DNA of 64,000 bases from Psychrilyobacter piezotolerans (GTDB taxonomy: Bacteria; Fusobacteriota; Fusobacteriia; Fusobacteriales; Fusobacteriaceae). The notes below the pieces were generated by a model. That model did no database searches and was not told where the DNA came from. It saw nothing but the letters and a program-made list of their open reading frames with translations. The position numbers were made by a program, and so were the translations under genes. Position 1 is the first letter of the stretch. Every line of letters starts with the position of its first letter. This document shows, in pieces, positions 46,932 through 56,533 of the stretch. The stretch spans positions 1 to 64,000 of the forward strand of contig NZ_QUAJ01000021.1 in the NCBI RefSeq assembly GCF_003391055.1, read 5' to 3'.

Positions 46932-47712
46932 TAATTTAAATAAATCATTTCATTCTGAATTGGGAAGCGAAAAAAAAATTTTTAAAGGATTGAATTTTCA
47001 ATTAAACCACGGGGACTTTGTATCTATCATTGGAAGTAATGGTGCCGGGAAATCCACCCTTCTAAATATCATTATGGGGAATATTACCCCAGATGGTGGG
47101 AATTTATATATGGAAGGCAGAGATTTTACGGATCTGGCTACCTATAAAAGAAATACTTTTATTTCAAAGGTCTATCAAAACCCTGCCTTGGGAACTGCAC
47201 CATCTATGACAATCTTTGAAAACCTTTCTATGGCAGACAATAAAGGAAAAAGATTTAACCTTACTCTGGGTTTAAATAAAAAAAAGAAAGAAATTTATAA
47301 AAATACCCTGACTGAATTAGGTTTGGGGCTGGAAAAACAACTGGATACAGAAGTTGGATTATTATCCGGCGGGCAGAGACAATGTCTGGCTCTTATTATG
47401 GCAACCTTAAATAAACCTAAAATATTATTGTTAGATGAACATACTGCCGCTCTTGATCCCAAGACATCGGAGTTAATCATGGAAAAAACAAAAAAAATAG
47501 TGGAATCCCATAAGATCCCTACCCTTATGATAACTCATAATTTAAATGATGCTATAAAATATGGGAACAGATTAATTATGCTCCATGAAGGAAAGATAAT
47601 CTTAGACTTTGCAGGAGAGGAAAAACAGAACCTTACTCCTGAAAAACTCCTGAAAATATTTCATACTCAGAATACCGCTATAAAGGATGATGAACTCTTC
47701 AGCCTTTCCTAG
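46918..47712 (+). CDS. TrpZ-like ABC transporter ATPase
   Basis: A 264-residue ATPase: Walker A GSNGAGKST, Q-loop VYQNPALGTAPS, signature LSGGQRQ, Walker B ILLLDEHTAALDP and switch ITHN. Completes the SBP-permease-ATPase operon. ATG 46918 is 9 nt after AGGAGGTG; an upstream GTG lies inside that ribosome site. A small hairpin terminator follows. Confidence 0.93.
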   Translation: MLKINNLNKSFHSELGSEKKIFKGLNFQLNHGDFVSIIGSNGAGKSTLLNIIMGNITPDGGNLYMEGRDFTDLATYKRNTFISKVYQNPALGTAPSMTIFENLSMADNKGKRFNLTLGLNKKKKEIYKNTLTELGLGLEKQLDTEVGLLSGGQRQCLALIMATLNKPKILLLDEHTAALDPKTSELIMEKTKKIVESHKIPTLMITHNLNDAIKYGNRLIMLHEGKIILDFAGEEKQNLTPEKLLKIFHTQNTAIKDDELFSLS

Positions 47713-47716
47713 TTGA

Positions 47717-47745
47717 TTATACAAGGGCAAAACCCTTAGATTTTT
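47717..47745 (+). terminator. small hairpin terminator after TrpXYZ-like operon
   Basis: AAGGG / CCCTT with a 5-nt loop and TTTTT; the same design with other bases is repeated at 48129-48160. Confidence 0.55.
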
Positions 47746-48066
47746 CTCTTTGCCACTAATCTACACTAATTTTATAAAACTTTTATAGGCATTACACAGA
47801 AGTTTTTAGTGTGATTATAGCACACGGATCTCTTCGAGACACACTGAAAAACTCTAATCTACACAGATAAGAATCTTTTTTCTTTAGAATTTGGTTTTTT
47901 CATTTCGAAGTTTATAGTCGTTTAGCTCCAGCAGTAAATATCTCGCGAGTTTCGTCGCCCCCGCCATGCCCGTCAGGCATCCCACTAAACCCTCTCTTAC
48001 CTAACTCTTTCCTTGTTATCGTTTTCTCTCAAATCAGAGAAAACTATAGCTCGATCTTTTAGCTTT

Positions 48067-48106
48067 GGTTTCTCTAAAACTAGAGAAACCATAAGAAGGA
48101 GGAGTT
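48067..48106 (-). repeat. hairpin repeat, copy 2
   Basis: Reverse-strand match to 34331-34370: GGTTTCTCT / AGAGAAACC arms flanked by CATAAGAAGGAGGAGTT. Confidence 0.65.
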
Positions 48107-48344
48107 TAACCTTCTTTCCTCTATTTCATTATACAAGGATGGAATCCTTAGGTCTTTTTTTCAAGTAGCAATTTGGGTTAATTACAGATAAAATCATCTG
48201 ACCTTTGGGAGATAAGAAATAAAATTGATGTCATTTCAAAATTATTTTTTATCTTTTTTTTTTTTATAAAAGGTTTTTTTTTATTTTCTCTAATAACTAT
48301 AGTAGATGAAAGTTTAAAAAACTAATCTAAGTAGGTGAATTAAA

Positions 48345-49079
48345 ATGTTTAATTTTAAAAAATATATTTTTTTTGTTGCTTTTTTTATTTTCATGGGAAA
48401 TATACTCCTTGGAGAGGGAGAGGAAATAAGTTACAATCTGGAATTAGGAGATATTCCTCACAAAAAAAACTCCGATAAATTAAAAAAGGATACAGGATCA
48501 CTTTTCATCCTTGCAGGTGCAACAGCTGCCTTCCTATATACACTACCAGAATCCACAACAAGATGGGGAAAAAATGAGGAAAGTAGTCTGTTTGAACAGT
48601 GGAAAAGGAACGTGACGAGCGGACCTGTATGGGATCACGATAACCCCGGATTTAACTATATAGGTCATGCATATACAGGAGGAGTATACTATATACTGGC
48701 CAGAAATGCCAATTACTCAAAATATGAGTCTTTTTGGTATTCATTTTTTATATCCACATTTTTTTGGGAATACGGGATAGAGGCATTTGCCGAGAGACCT
48801 TCCATGCAGGATATTGTCATAACTCCGGTTTTTGGTTCCATGGTAGGAGAGGGGTTTTATATCCTTCAGAACTATATCTTAGATAATAACGGTATGCTGT
48901 TCAATTCTAAGTTTTTGGGAAGTACTACTATGATGTTTATGGATCCAATGGGACATCTTTCCAGTTATCTCTATGATGACTATCAAAGAACAAGTCATGT
49001 AGGTGTAATGGTAAACGCCGTTGAGCATGAAGGTGAAACAAAATTACTTTTAGGAATAAATTTTATATTCTCATTTTAG
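48345..49079 (+). CDS. DUF3943 family envelope protein
   Basis: A 244-residue protein with signal peptide (to about residue 24). The core NYIGHAYTGGVYYILARNANY, FFWEYGIEAFAERPSMQDIVITPVFGSMVGEG and MDPMGHL matches DUF3943, a family of predicted outer-membrane or periplasmic proteins of unknown role. It is followed at 8 nt by a small barrel protein, so they are probably co-expressed. TAGGTG precedes the ATG. Confidence 0.78.
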   Translation: MFNFKKYIFFVAFFIFMGNILLGEGEEISYNLELGDIPHKKNSDKLKKDTGSLFILAGATAAFLYTLPESTTRWGKNEESSLFEQWKRNVTSGPVWDHDNPGFNYIGHAYTGGVYYILARNANYSKYESFWYSFFISTFFWEYGIEAFAERPSMQDIVITPVFGSMVGEGFYILQNYILDNNGMLFNSKFLGSTTMMFMDPMGHLSSYLYDDYQRTSHVGVMVNAVEHEGETKLLLGINFIFSF

Positions 49080-49087
49080 GAGGTAAT

Positions 49088-49555
49088 ATGAAAAAATTAA
49101 TATTAGTGGGATTATTTATTTTGGGATTAGACCTTTATCCAGTGGGAATAAATTTAGGAGTTGGTGGCAGCTATGGTAAGTTTTCAGGGAATAAAACCGG
49201 AAGTTTAAATTTAAATTTAGAGATTGTTCATGAAATTTTTCCAGATATAGAACTTGGATTTGGAGGGATCGGGGAATTTAATTTCAGTGATAGAGGGATG
49301 GAAACTTTCCCCGTATACCTGAGCGGCAAATTCTATTCTCAAAATATTCCAGGTTTATATACCGTTGGAAGATACGGCAGAACCCTTTATAAAGATAGTG
49401 ATAAAATCGGAGCTTATGCTTATCTGGGAATCGGAAAAAAATTAGAATCCGGATTATCAGTGGAAGGAGGATTTTCCCTTGCAAATCAAGATACAGAAGA
49501 GTCCGTATTAAATAATGGAAATATAGCACTTTTGCTGATAATGCCGATATTTTAA
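49088..49555 (+). CDS. small outer-membrane beta-barrel protein
   Basis: A 155-residue protein with signal peptide and alternating beta strands (INLGVGGSYGKFSG, LNLNLEIVHE, FGGIGEFNFS, GAYAYLGIGKKL, GLSVEGGFSLAN), ending in Phe. It looks like an 8-strand barrel of the YjgN/OmpX size class; function unknown. Ribosome site TAGGAGG overlaps the previous gene's end. Confidence 0.65.
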   Translation: MKKLILVGLFILGLDLYPVGINLGVGGSYGKFSGNKTGSLNLNLEIVHEIFPDIELGFGGIGEFNFSDRGMETFPVYLSGKFYSQNIPGLYTVGRYGRTLYKDSDKIGAYAYLGIGKKLESGLSVEGGFSLANQDTEESVLNNGNIALLLIMPIF

Positions 49556-49586
49556 AATATTAAGTGTTTAACTAAAGGGGGATTTT

Positions 49587-50744
49587 ATGAAAGGTTTTAA
49601 AGAAAATGTTTTGATTCAATTTATTTTACTTATTGGGTTTGTGACAGTATTTTCATTGTTTTTTTCCGATATTTTAGGCGGAGAAGAAAAAATACCTTTA
49701 CCTAAATCCTTAGTTTTTCAATCTCAGATGACAATATCGGAATTTGGAGAAAAGAATAATTTGCCCAATTCGGTTTTATTAAAGGAGTTTCAATTAGAAG
49801 GGGAGAATGATTTCCAGAAAAAATTAGGTGATTTTGATAATTTGGAGGAGAAGATCGATTCAGTAAGAAATAAACTGATCCTGCATAGGGAAGGGGAATC
49901 TAAATCTTGGATTAAGATTGCAATAAAATTTGGTTTGTGGATTTTTATTCAGATAATAGTGTTCAATTTAATCCGAAGAAATAAAATCACCGTTAAAAAT
50001 AGAAAGATCATCTATTTTATCTCTCTGACGATATTCGGAGTTATACTTGGTTCAGATCCCGGTCCCATGGGGACTGTCAAAGATGCCGTTGCACTTTTCG
50101 CAGTTGACGGGGTCATCTTTCCTCAAAGGCTGGCAGCCATGGGTATATTTTTATTTATGGTTTTTATTGCAAATAAATTTATCTGCTCTTGGGGCTGTCA
50201 GGTTGGAACACTCCAGGATTTGATTTTCAGACTAAACAAAAATAATACAGCAAACAAGAACCTAATCAGACAATATAAAATTCCCTTTGTTCTGAGCAAC
50301 ACTGTCCGTATAATCTTTTTTATTGTCTTTACTGTCATAGTATTTATGTGGAGTACTGATATTATAGAATATATCGACCCATTCAAGATTTTTGCACCTA
50401 TGAAACTTGAAATTATTGGTATGGGATTTATAGGGCTGATATTTATAGGAAGTATCTTTGTATATCGTCCATGGTGCCACCTGTTTTGCCCATTTGGATT
50501 AGTAGGATGGTTTATTGAAAAAATATCTGTTTTCAAAATTTGTGTAGACTATGATAAATGTATCTCTTGTGAAGCCTGTTCCAAAGCTTGTCCATCAACG
50601 GCAATGGAAAACATATTGAAACAAGAAAAAACCATTCCAGATTGTTTTTCTTGTGGTTCTTGTATAGAAACCTGCCCAACTGAGGCAATCAGCTTTAAAA
50701 AGGGTAAAAGACCTGTTCCACCAAAAGATAAATTTAAAAAATAG
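49587..50744 (+). CDS. membrane polyferredoxin (NapH/CcoG-like 4Fe-4S protein)
   Basis: A 385-residue inner-membrane protein with about five helices. Between the first two lies a soluble part (residues 35-105). Cys motifs typical of the NapH/RdxA family are CSWGCQVG and PWCHLFCPFG at membrane edges, and two 4Fe-4S clusters are at the C-terminus (CISCEACSKACP and CFSCGSCIETCP). It probably passes electrons from a quinol or ferredoxin to an envelope partner, unknown here. ATG after AAGGGGGA. Strong terminator starts at its stop codon. Confidence 0.88.
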   Translation: MKGFKENVLIQFILLIGFVTVFSLFFSDILGGEEKIPLPKSLVFQSQMTISEFGEKNNLPNSVLLKEFQLEGENDFQKKLGDFDNLEEKIDSVRNKLILHREGESKSWIKIAIKFGLWIFIQIIVFNLIRRNKITVKNRKIIYFISLTIFGVILGSDPGPMGTVKDAVALFAVDGVIFPQRLAAMGIFLFMVFIANKFICSWGCQVGTLQDLIFRLNKNNTANKNLIRQYKIPFVLSNTVRIIFFIVFTVIVFMWSTDIIEYIDPFKIFAPMKLEIIGMGFIGLIFIGSIFVYRPWCHLFCPFGLVGWFIEKISVFKICVDYDKCISCEACSKACPSTAMENILKQEKTIPDCFSCGSCIETCPTEAISFKKGKRPVPPKDKFKK

Positions 50745-50784
50745 AAGTTTTGCCCATATTTTACGGGCAAAACTTCTTTTTTTT
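50744..50784 (+). terminator. terminator after polyferredoxin gene
   Basis: Perfect 12-bp stem GAAGTTTTGCCC / GGGCAAAACTTC with a 9-nt loop and eight T residues. Confidence 0.93.
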
Positions 50785-50789
50785 ATTCT

Positions 50790-50838
50790 CTAGGAAATTA
50801 TACCCGGGGGATAATACTATCAGCAGTGTCACGTCACT
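50790..50838. repeat. degenerate composite of two dispersed repeats
   Basis: AGGAAATTATACCCG matches GGGAAACTATACCCG next to the terminator at 44931, and GTGTCACGTCAC resembles the GCAACGTGACGTTGC palindrome. Both places follow a terminator, in the same order. Confidence 0.45.
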
Positions 50839-50842
50839 TTTT

Positions 50843-51922
50843 TTAATCCCAGAAAATTTTTTTTTCTTTATTGTGTATATGAATTTTAGAAGCTAAAAAT
50901 GAAGTCAGGGGAACAGCTATTAATATTCCTATACTCCCGCAAAAAGCCCGGAGAAATTCAACTCCTACAAATTCAAAGTTCAATATCCTGATACCCGGAA
51001 AATCATTCTGCTGGATGGTGAGGATCATTATCGTAAAGAGTGATCCCCCTATGTAGGCTAAGATAAGGGTATTTATCATGGTTCCTATGATATCCCTTCC
51101 TATACTCATCCCGGAATTATATAATTCCAAAGGTGTAATATGGGGTTTATGGGATTTTATCTCTGAAAGGGCCGAGGAGATCGACATAGATACATCCATC
51201 ACAGCTCCTGCACTTCCTATAATTACCCCTGTTGATATGAGTTCCTTCAGGTCTATGTTTTTTATAAGGGATGCATAATTGATGCTTTCCATGGTTGTAT
51301 ACCCTGTGAGCCCCATGGTCTTTGAAAAAAATATAGATAGGATCCCTGCAAAAACAACTCCTCCCAAGGTCCCCAGGATAGCTATAATCCCCTTGGAATT
51401 AAATCCAGTCATAAAAAATATAGTAACAACGGAAGATATGGATAAAATAATTATTGAAATCAGGATGGGAGAAAACCCTAAGATGATCCCGGGAATCATA
51501 AATTTAAATATTAAAAATCCTGTTATTCCCAGAGACAGGACTGCCTTTAAACCTTGTTTTTTCGCAATAAATAATGTCAGCCCTAAGAAAAGAGAGACCA
51601 AAAGGTAGAGACTATTCCTCCTATCCCTTTCGACGATATAGTATCCGTCTGTATCTCTGTATATAACCACATTCATATTTGGCTTAAAAGACAGATTATG
51701 TTCTTTTTCCCTATAGGCAGGATGAGGAATCACCAGGATTTTCCCCTTCTCCTCCCCCTCCATAATTTCCACTTGAAAATCAGTCATGGAAATAAGAAAC
51801 TCATCATCTGCAAATTCTTCTTCCCTTAATATGGAAAGGATCTTTCCTTTTACATAGGTCTGCTCGGCAAAAATAGAGATACCTATGATGAAAAATATCC
51901 CTATAATTAATTTTTTTTTCAT
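50843..51922 (-). CDS. YibE/F family membrane protein
   Basis: A 359-residue protein: N-terminal hydrophobic segment, an extracytoplasmic domain to about residue 110 (TYVKGKILSIL, FQVEIMEGEEKGKILVI), then about eight membrane segments. GSAGAVMDVSMSISSALSEI and NSGMSIGRDIIGTMINTLILAYIG are hallmark YibE/F sequences. Function is unknown in general; some members are suspected exporters. ATG 51922 is chosen because GGAGGAGAAT precedes it. Confidence 0.9.
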   Translation of the reverse strand: MKKKLIIGIFFIIGISIFAEQTYVKGKILSILREEEFADDEFLISMTDFQVEIMEGEEKGKILVIPHPAYREKEHNLSFKPNMNVVIYRDTDGYYIVERDRRNSLYLLVSLFLGLTLFIAKKQGLKAVLSLGITGFLIFKFMIPGIILGFSPILISIIILSISSVVTIFFMTGFNSKGIIAILGTLGGVVFAGILSIFFSKTMGLTGYTTMESINYASLIKNIDLKELISTGVIIGSAGAVMDVSMSISSALSEIKSHKPHITPLELYNSGMSIGRDIIGTMINTLILAYIGGSLFTIMILTIQQNDFPGIRILNFEFVGVEFLRAFCGSIGILIAVPLTSFLASKIHIHNKEKKIFWD

Positions 51923-51973
51923 ATTCTCCTCCAAATTTATTATTCCTCTTATTCTATCATAAAAAATCAACAA

Positions 51974-52322
51974 TGGTCTCTATTCAACTTTAAAAATTTA
52001 AAATTCACTCCTCTAAACCAATATAAATTCTGTCTGAAAACCTGTTTTTTTACTTTTGATAGTGGTAAATTTCAGATTAAAAGTTCTTTTAATGCCTTTA
52101 CTTAAAGGAGATAGGGTGATATAATTACTAGCAATAGGAGATAAATAAGTAGTAAGAGATGAAAATATAAACTTAAAAAATTATATTTTTACCCCTTATT
52201 ATTTTATGTCTCCTATTGAAATAACTGAATTTAACTATCTGAATATATATCAGATAGTTAAATTTAGAAAATGAAATGTAAGGATAATGCCCTGTGCTTA
52301 TCCAATATAATAGGAGGAATAT
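51974..52322. other. 349-nt leader region between divergent yibE-like gene and pnp
   Basis: AT-rich; contains promoters presumably for both genes and the perfect 15-bp stem described separately. No gene seen. Confidence 0.6.
52228..52264 (+). promoter_or_regulatory. perfect 15-bp stem-loop in the pnp leader
   Basis: AATTTAACTATCTGA and TCAGATAGTTAAATT pair perfectly around a 7-nt loop, ending about 60 nt before the pnp start and with no T-run, so it is not a terminator. In E. coli, RNase III cuts a pnp leader stem to start autoregulation; this stem may do the same. Confidence 0.6.
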
Positions 52323-54470
52323 ATGTTTAATGAAAAAAACATGGAGTTAGAAATCGGTGGAAAAATAATAAAGATGTCCACTGGAAAATTAGCCAGACAA
52401 GCTGGAGGAGCTGTATTGGTAGAATGCGGTGGGACTGCATTATTAGTAACAGCAACTAGAAGTAAGGCACCTAGAAAGGGAGCGGACTTTTTCCCATTAA
52501 CAGTTGATTTCGTAGAAAAATATTATGCAGCCGGAAAGATGCCAGGCGGGTTTATGAAAAGAGAAGCCAGACCTTCTACAAACGCTACATTAACAGCTAG
52601 ATTAATAGACAGACCAATCAGACCAATGTTCCCAGAAGGATTCAACTATGATGTACACATTGTAAATACAGTGATGTCATATGACGAAACTTGTACTACT
52701 GATTACCTTGGAATCATCGGATCATCAGCAGCATTAATGGTTTCTGATATCCCATTCTTAGGACCTGTAGCAGCAGTTACAGTTGGAATGATAGACGGAG
52801 AATTCGTTTTAAATCCAAGCCCTGCCCAGTTAGTGAACAGTGATTTAGAATTAACAGTAGCAGGAACAAAAGAAGCTGTAAACATGGTAGAATCCGGAGC
52901 AGCTGAATTATCTGAAAAAGTTATGTTAGATGCAATTTTATTTGCCCATGACAACATCAAAAAAATATGTGCATTCCAGGAGGAATTTGCTGCATTAGTT
53001 GCAAAAGAAAACATTGAATTCACTGCACCTGCAATCGACGAAACTGTTAAGTCATTTATCGACGAAAAGGCAACTGCAAGATTAAAGGAAGCTGTATTAG
53101 TTGTTGGAAAACATGCCAGGGAAGATGCAGTAGACGGATTAGAAGCTGAATTATTAGAGATATTTACAGCTGACTATATAGAAAAAACCGGTGAGGAAGA
53201 ATTAGATGGAGCTTTAGCATTTGACTTTGCTAAATACTACCACGACCTTATGAAACAATTAGTAAGAGAAGCTATTGTTTACAATAAGCATAGAGTAGAC
53301 GGAAGAAAAACTGATGAATTAAGAGACCTTTTCGCAGAAATAGATATCTTATCCCAGCCTCATGGATCGGCAATGTTTACTAGAGGAGAAACTCAGGCAA
53401 TGGTATTTGCTACTCTGGGAACAAAACAGGATGAGCAGTTAATCGACGGGTTGGACGAAAGTTTCTACAAGAAATTCTACCTTCACTATAACTTCCCTTC
53501 ATACTCAGTAGGAGAACCTGGATTCATGAGAGGACCAGGAAGAAGAGAATTAGGACATGGAGCATTAGCTGAAAGAGCACTATCTTATGTATTACCAACT
53601 GAAGAAGTATTTCCATACACAGTGAGAATAGTATCTGAGATCACTGAATCAAATGGTTCATCTTCTCAGGCAAGTATCTGTGGTGGATCATTATCACTTA
53701 TGGCTGCCGGAGTACCTATCAAGGAACATGTAGCTGGAATAGCTATGGGACTTGTTAAAGAGGGAGACGACTATGTAGTTTTAACCGACATCATGGGATT
53801 AGAAGATCATTTAGGAGATATGGACTTTAAAGTAGCTGGAACTTCTAAAGGAATCACAGCACTTCAAATGGATATCAAGATCACTGGAATAGATGAAGAA
53901 GTTATGAGAATAGCTTTAGAACAGGCATTAGTAGCAAGAACTGAAATATTAGGTGTTATGAACGCAGCTATCCCTGCTCCTAAAGCAGAATTAGCAGCTA
54001 CAGCTCCTAGAGTATATCAAATGCAAATTGATACAGATAAAATATCTGCATTAATCGGACCTGCTGGAAAGAATATCAAAGGTATCGTAGAAGAGACTGG
54101 AGCTAAAGTTGATATCGATGATTCTGGAAAGGTATTAATCTTTGCTGTAGATAAAGATGCACTGGATAAAACTGTTTCATTAGTAAACGGATATGTAAAA
54201 GACGTTGAAGTAGGAGAAATCTATACTGCTAAAGTTGTAAAAGTAGCTTCATTCGGGGCATTTATGCAGGTAGCACCAGGAAAAGACGGATTATTACATG
54301 TTTCTCAAATCTCTCATGAGAGAATCGCCAATGTAGAAGATGTATTGCAAGTTGGAGATGAATTTGAAGTTAAAGTTATCTCAACTGAAAAAGGAAAGAT
54401 CAGCTTAAGTAGAAAAGAATTATTACCTAAGCCGGTTAAAGCAGCAGAAGTAAAGGAAGAAACTAAGTAG
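52323..54470 (+). CDS. pnp: polyribonucleotide nucleotidyltransferase
   Basis: A 715-residue 3'-5' phosphorolytic exoribonuclease of RNA decay. Two RNase PH cores (about 10-225 and 310-545, with [18 protein letters not shown] and the catalytic [19 protein letters not shown]), a KH domain (about 555-615, [17 protein letters not shown]) and an S1 domain (about 622-690, [20 protein letters not shown]) are in order. ATG after TAGGAGGA. Single-gene unit with leader stem and strong terminator. Confidence 0.97.
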   Translation: MFNEKNMELEIGGKIIKMSTGKLARQAGGAVLVECGGTALLVTATRSKAPRKGADFFPLTVDFVEKYYAAGKMPGGFMKREARPSTNATLTARLIDRPIRPMFPEGFNYDVHIVNTVMSYDETCTTDYLGIIGSSAALMVSDIPFLGPVAAVTVGMIDGEFVLNPSPAQLVNSDLELTVAGTKEAVNMVESGAAELSEKVMLDAILFAHDNIKKICAFQEEFAALVAKENIEFTAPAIDETVKSFIDEKATARLKEAVLVVGKHAREDAVDGLEAELLEIFTADYIEKTGEEELDGALAFDFAKYYHDLMKQLVREAIVYNKHRVDGRKTDELRDLFAEIDILSQPHGSAMFTRGETQAMVFATLGTKQDEQLIDGLDESFYKKFYLHYNFPSYSVGEPGFMRGPGRRELGHGALAERALSYVLPTEEVFPYTVRIVSEITESNGSSSQASICGGSLSLMAAGVPIKEHVAGIAMGLVKEGDDYVVLTDIMGLEDHLGDMDFKVAGTSKGITALQMDIKITGIDEEVMRIALEQALVARTEILGVMNAAIPAPKAELAATAPRVYQMQIDTDKISALIGPAGKNIKGIVEETGAKVDIDDSGKVLIFAVDKDALDKTVSLVNGYVKDVEVGEIYTAKVVKVASFGAFMQVAPGKDGLLHVSQISHERIANVEDVLQVGDEFEVKVISTEKGKISLSRKELLPKPVKAAEVKEETK

Positions 54471-54478
54471 GTTATAGT

Positions 54479-54518
54479 AAAAGGGTTTGGCACAATTTTG
54501 TGCTAAACCCTTTTTTTT
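54479..54518 (+). terminator. terminator after pnp
   Basis: AAAAGGGTTTGGCAC / GTGCTAAACCCTTTT (one G-U pair) with a 6-nt loop and T-run. Confidence 0.93.
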
Positions 54519-54559
54519 TATTTGACCCTCTCTCGCCCTCGTAGGGAAAAAGAAAGAAA

Positions 54560-54665
54560 AAGCATAGAACACGGATGTATAAATACATACACGGAAGAAA
54601 CTCTGATCATCGCAGATTTTTGTTTTGGATCAAAATTAAGAATAAAAGATTTGGTTTGAATCTGT
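54560..54665. repeat. repeat-word spacer (TAGAACACGGATG family)
   Basis: TAGAACACGGATG (54565-54577) recurs at 61389-61401, and phrases such as CATCGCAGATTTTTG and AATCTGTGAAAAT resemble words at 34.5, 47.8 and 61.4 kb. Confidence 0.45.
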
Positions 54666-54682
54666 GAAAATTAGATACAAAT

Positions 54683-54728
54683 AAAAAGAGGATGACTCAA
54701 GTAGAAAACCTACTTATGAGTCACCCTC
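54683..54728 (-). terminator. terminator after MFS transporter
   Basis: GGGTGACTCATAAGTAG / CTACTTGAGTCATCC stem, T-run on the minus strand. Confidence 0.85.
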
Positions 54729-54766
54729 CGCTAGTTTCAAATGTAATTTTAGTTTTAAAATATTAA

Positions 54767-55930
54767 TTATTCTAAAATTACTTTATGATTAACTGTGTTC
54801 TTTTCCTTTAAGAAAAAATGTAGAATAGTTGCTATCACTCCTAATAACCCACAAAATAAGAAAGAAGTTTCCAAAGATCTATCTGCTGAAATTCCAATGA
54901 GTGGATTAATACCTGAAGAAACAATACTTCCAACCATAGAATAAAGAGATAACATAACAGCTCTATTATTAGTTTTTATTGAGTTATTTTGAATAGTCAT
55001 CACCATTGGTTCTAATAAACCTCGAGAAAGACTAATAATTGCCATTAAAAATATAGTAAAAAAAGGATTACTAGTTAAGGCTAGAAGTATACATGTCAGA
55101 CTAAGCGATATATAAATTAAACGGATACTTTTTGTATGTCCAATTTTTTCACTTATTTTATAACCTTTTGCAGAAATTAACCCCATAATTTGAAGACTTC
55201 CTGCTATTATTCCAAAGTATACAATTTCTATATTAGATTTTGTATATTGTAATTGACTAAGAAAAACCATGACTGACTGAATGATCTCCCTCATAAAAGT
55301 AACTGAGAGAAGAAATAGAATCATCTTTTTATCTCTCAATAATAATTTAAGACTATCCTTAATTTTAGGTTTTTCTCCTACAGAGCAATTGTCATCAATG
55401 ATAAAAAAAGTTAGAACAACTGCAATTCCATAAGGAATAATGGTCGCAAAGGCCGCCATTTCCATGGATTTTTTTAAAAAATAACCAGACATAAAGGTAG
55501 CCATAATATAACCAAATGTTGCAAAGGCAGAATAACGTCCAAATACTTTCTCAGACTCTCCTTTATCTGTAGAATTATGTAATATAGCTATATCACATCC
55601 TGATATCCCAGATAATGCCAATGCAAGTAGAACTCTTTCTAGTAAAAACAAATTAAAAGAATCTGCCTCATAAAAGACAATCTTTGAAATAAAAAAGAGA
55701 ACATTGGATAATACAAAAATCCGTTTATAACCTACTCTATCTGCTAACCAGCCCCACGGAACTTCAAAAATAATAATACACAGCCCAAAAAATGATTCGA
55801 TAATAAAAATCTCGCTCATTGAAAGTCCATTTGCCTGTCTGTAAAGTGTAGCAATTGGACCATAAAATACAAAACCTTGAAAAAATACAATCAAGTACAT
55901 CAAATAGATGTTTCTTTTACTCTTATTCAA
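54767..55930 (-). CDS. MFS transporter
   Basis: A 387-residue major facilitator with 12 hydrophobic segments. The loop 2-3 motif appears as VPWGWLADRVGYKRIF, typical of drug or sugar exporters. No substrate can be assigned. TTG start after GGAGGGG, no nearer ATG. Isolated gene with its own terminator; A/T content is slightly higher than that of neighbours, perhaps acquired. Confidence 0.87.
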   Translation of the reverse strand: MNKSKRNIYLMYLIVFFQGFVFYGPIATLYRQANGLSMSEIFIIESFFGLCIIIFEVPWGWLADRVGYKRIFVLSNVLFFISKIVFYEADSFNLFLLERVLLALALSGISGCDIAILHNSTDKGESEKVFGRYSAFATFGYIMATFMSGYFLKKSMEMAAFATIIPYGIAVVLTFFIIDDNCSVGEKPKIKDSLKLLLRDKKMILFLLSVTFMREIIQSVMVFLSQLQYTKSNIEIVYFGIIAGSLQIMGLISAKGYKISEKIGHTKSIRLIYISLSLTCILLALTSNPFFTIFLMAIISLSRGLLEPMVMTIQNNSIKTNNRAVMLSLYSMVGSIVSSGINPLIGISADRSLETSFLFCGLLGVIATILHFFLKEKNTVNHKVILE

Positions 55931-56533
55931 TTTAACCCCTCCTAAAATTGTACTAAAAAAAATTATCTTAATATCTAAGATCTTTTAGTCTATTATATCT
56001 AGAACAGATTAAATCTAAGCTCTCATTTGCATGCCTCCATAAGTTTTTTTATAAAATTATTTCTAATAAAATTAATTCCATTAAAATGGTACCATATTTC
56101 AAGTGTTTTTGTCCAATAAAATAATCAGAAGAGAGGGTAGAGACAGCCAAGAAAGGTTGTAAAATAAGGCTACTTATACTACCTTTAAGGCTATTTTTAA
56201 ACCTCTTTAGGGTACTGAGTAGCCTTTCCTGTTTTCTGCCTCTCAATCCCAATAGTACCGAGGGATATATGAGATTATGGTCAAACCGCCTATGTAATCA
56301 CAAGGGAAAGTCTTTAGGAGAGCTTAAGAGGGAATAATGAAGTATCTGATGTTTATTTTGAAATATCTGTTTACAAATTTTACATGCCAGTAGTACAATA
56401 TATCTATATAAAACAAGTCATTTAGACTTAAAATACAGGTTTTAGATATGAAAGTATCCCAGGTAAAAAATTATAGAGAGATCCAAATAATCGGATAGCA
56501 GCTCTATTTGAAAATTAAGGAGGAAAAAGATCA
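55931..56533. other. 603-nt gene-free interval
   Basis: No credible gene. A 9-bp inverted repeat AAGGCTACT (56166-56174) / AGTAGCCTT (56218-56226) encloses 43 nt containing further short repeats (AAGGCTAT, CTTTAAGG), so a structured RNA or degenerate repeat is possible. The right end holds the ribosome site of the next gene. Confidence 0.5.

Larger units (their letters stand above)
47713..48344. other. gene-free 632-nt repeat mosaic
   Basis: No credible gene. It contains two related hairpins with T-runs (47717-47745 and 48129-48160, both TTATACAAGG...CCTTAG), reversed and direct copies of the hairpin repeat found at 34331 (48021-48050 and 48067-48106), a stretch GAAGTTTATAGTCGTT shared in reverse with 34441-34457, and ATCTACACAGAT-type words. 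Composition is unlike neighbouring genes. Confidence 0.7.

Noticed and set aside
56049-56252. 67-codon frame on the minus strand in the spacer before the PHP phosphatase
   Set aside because: No ribosome site, no protein-like pattern, and it spans an inverted repeat.
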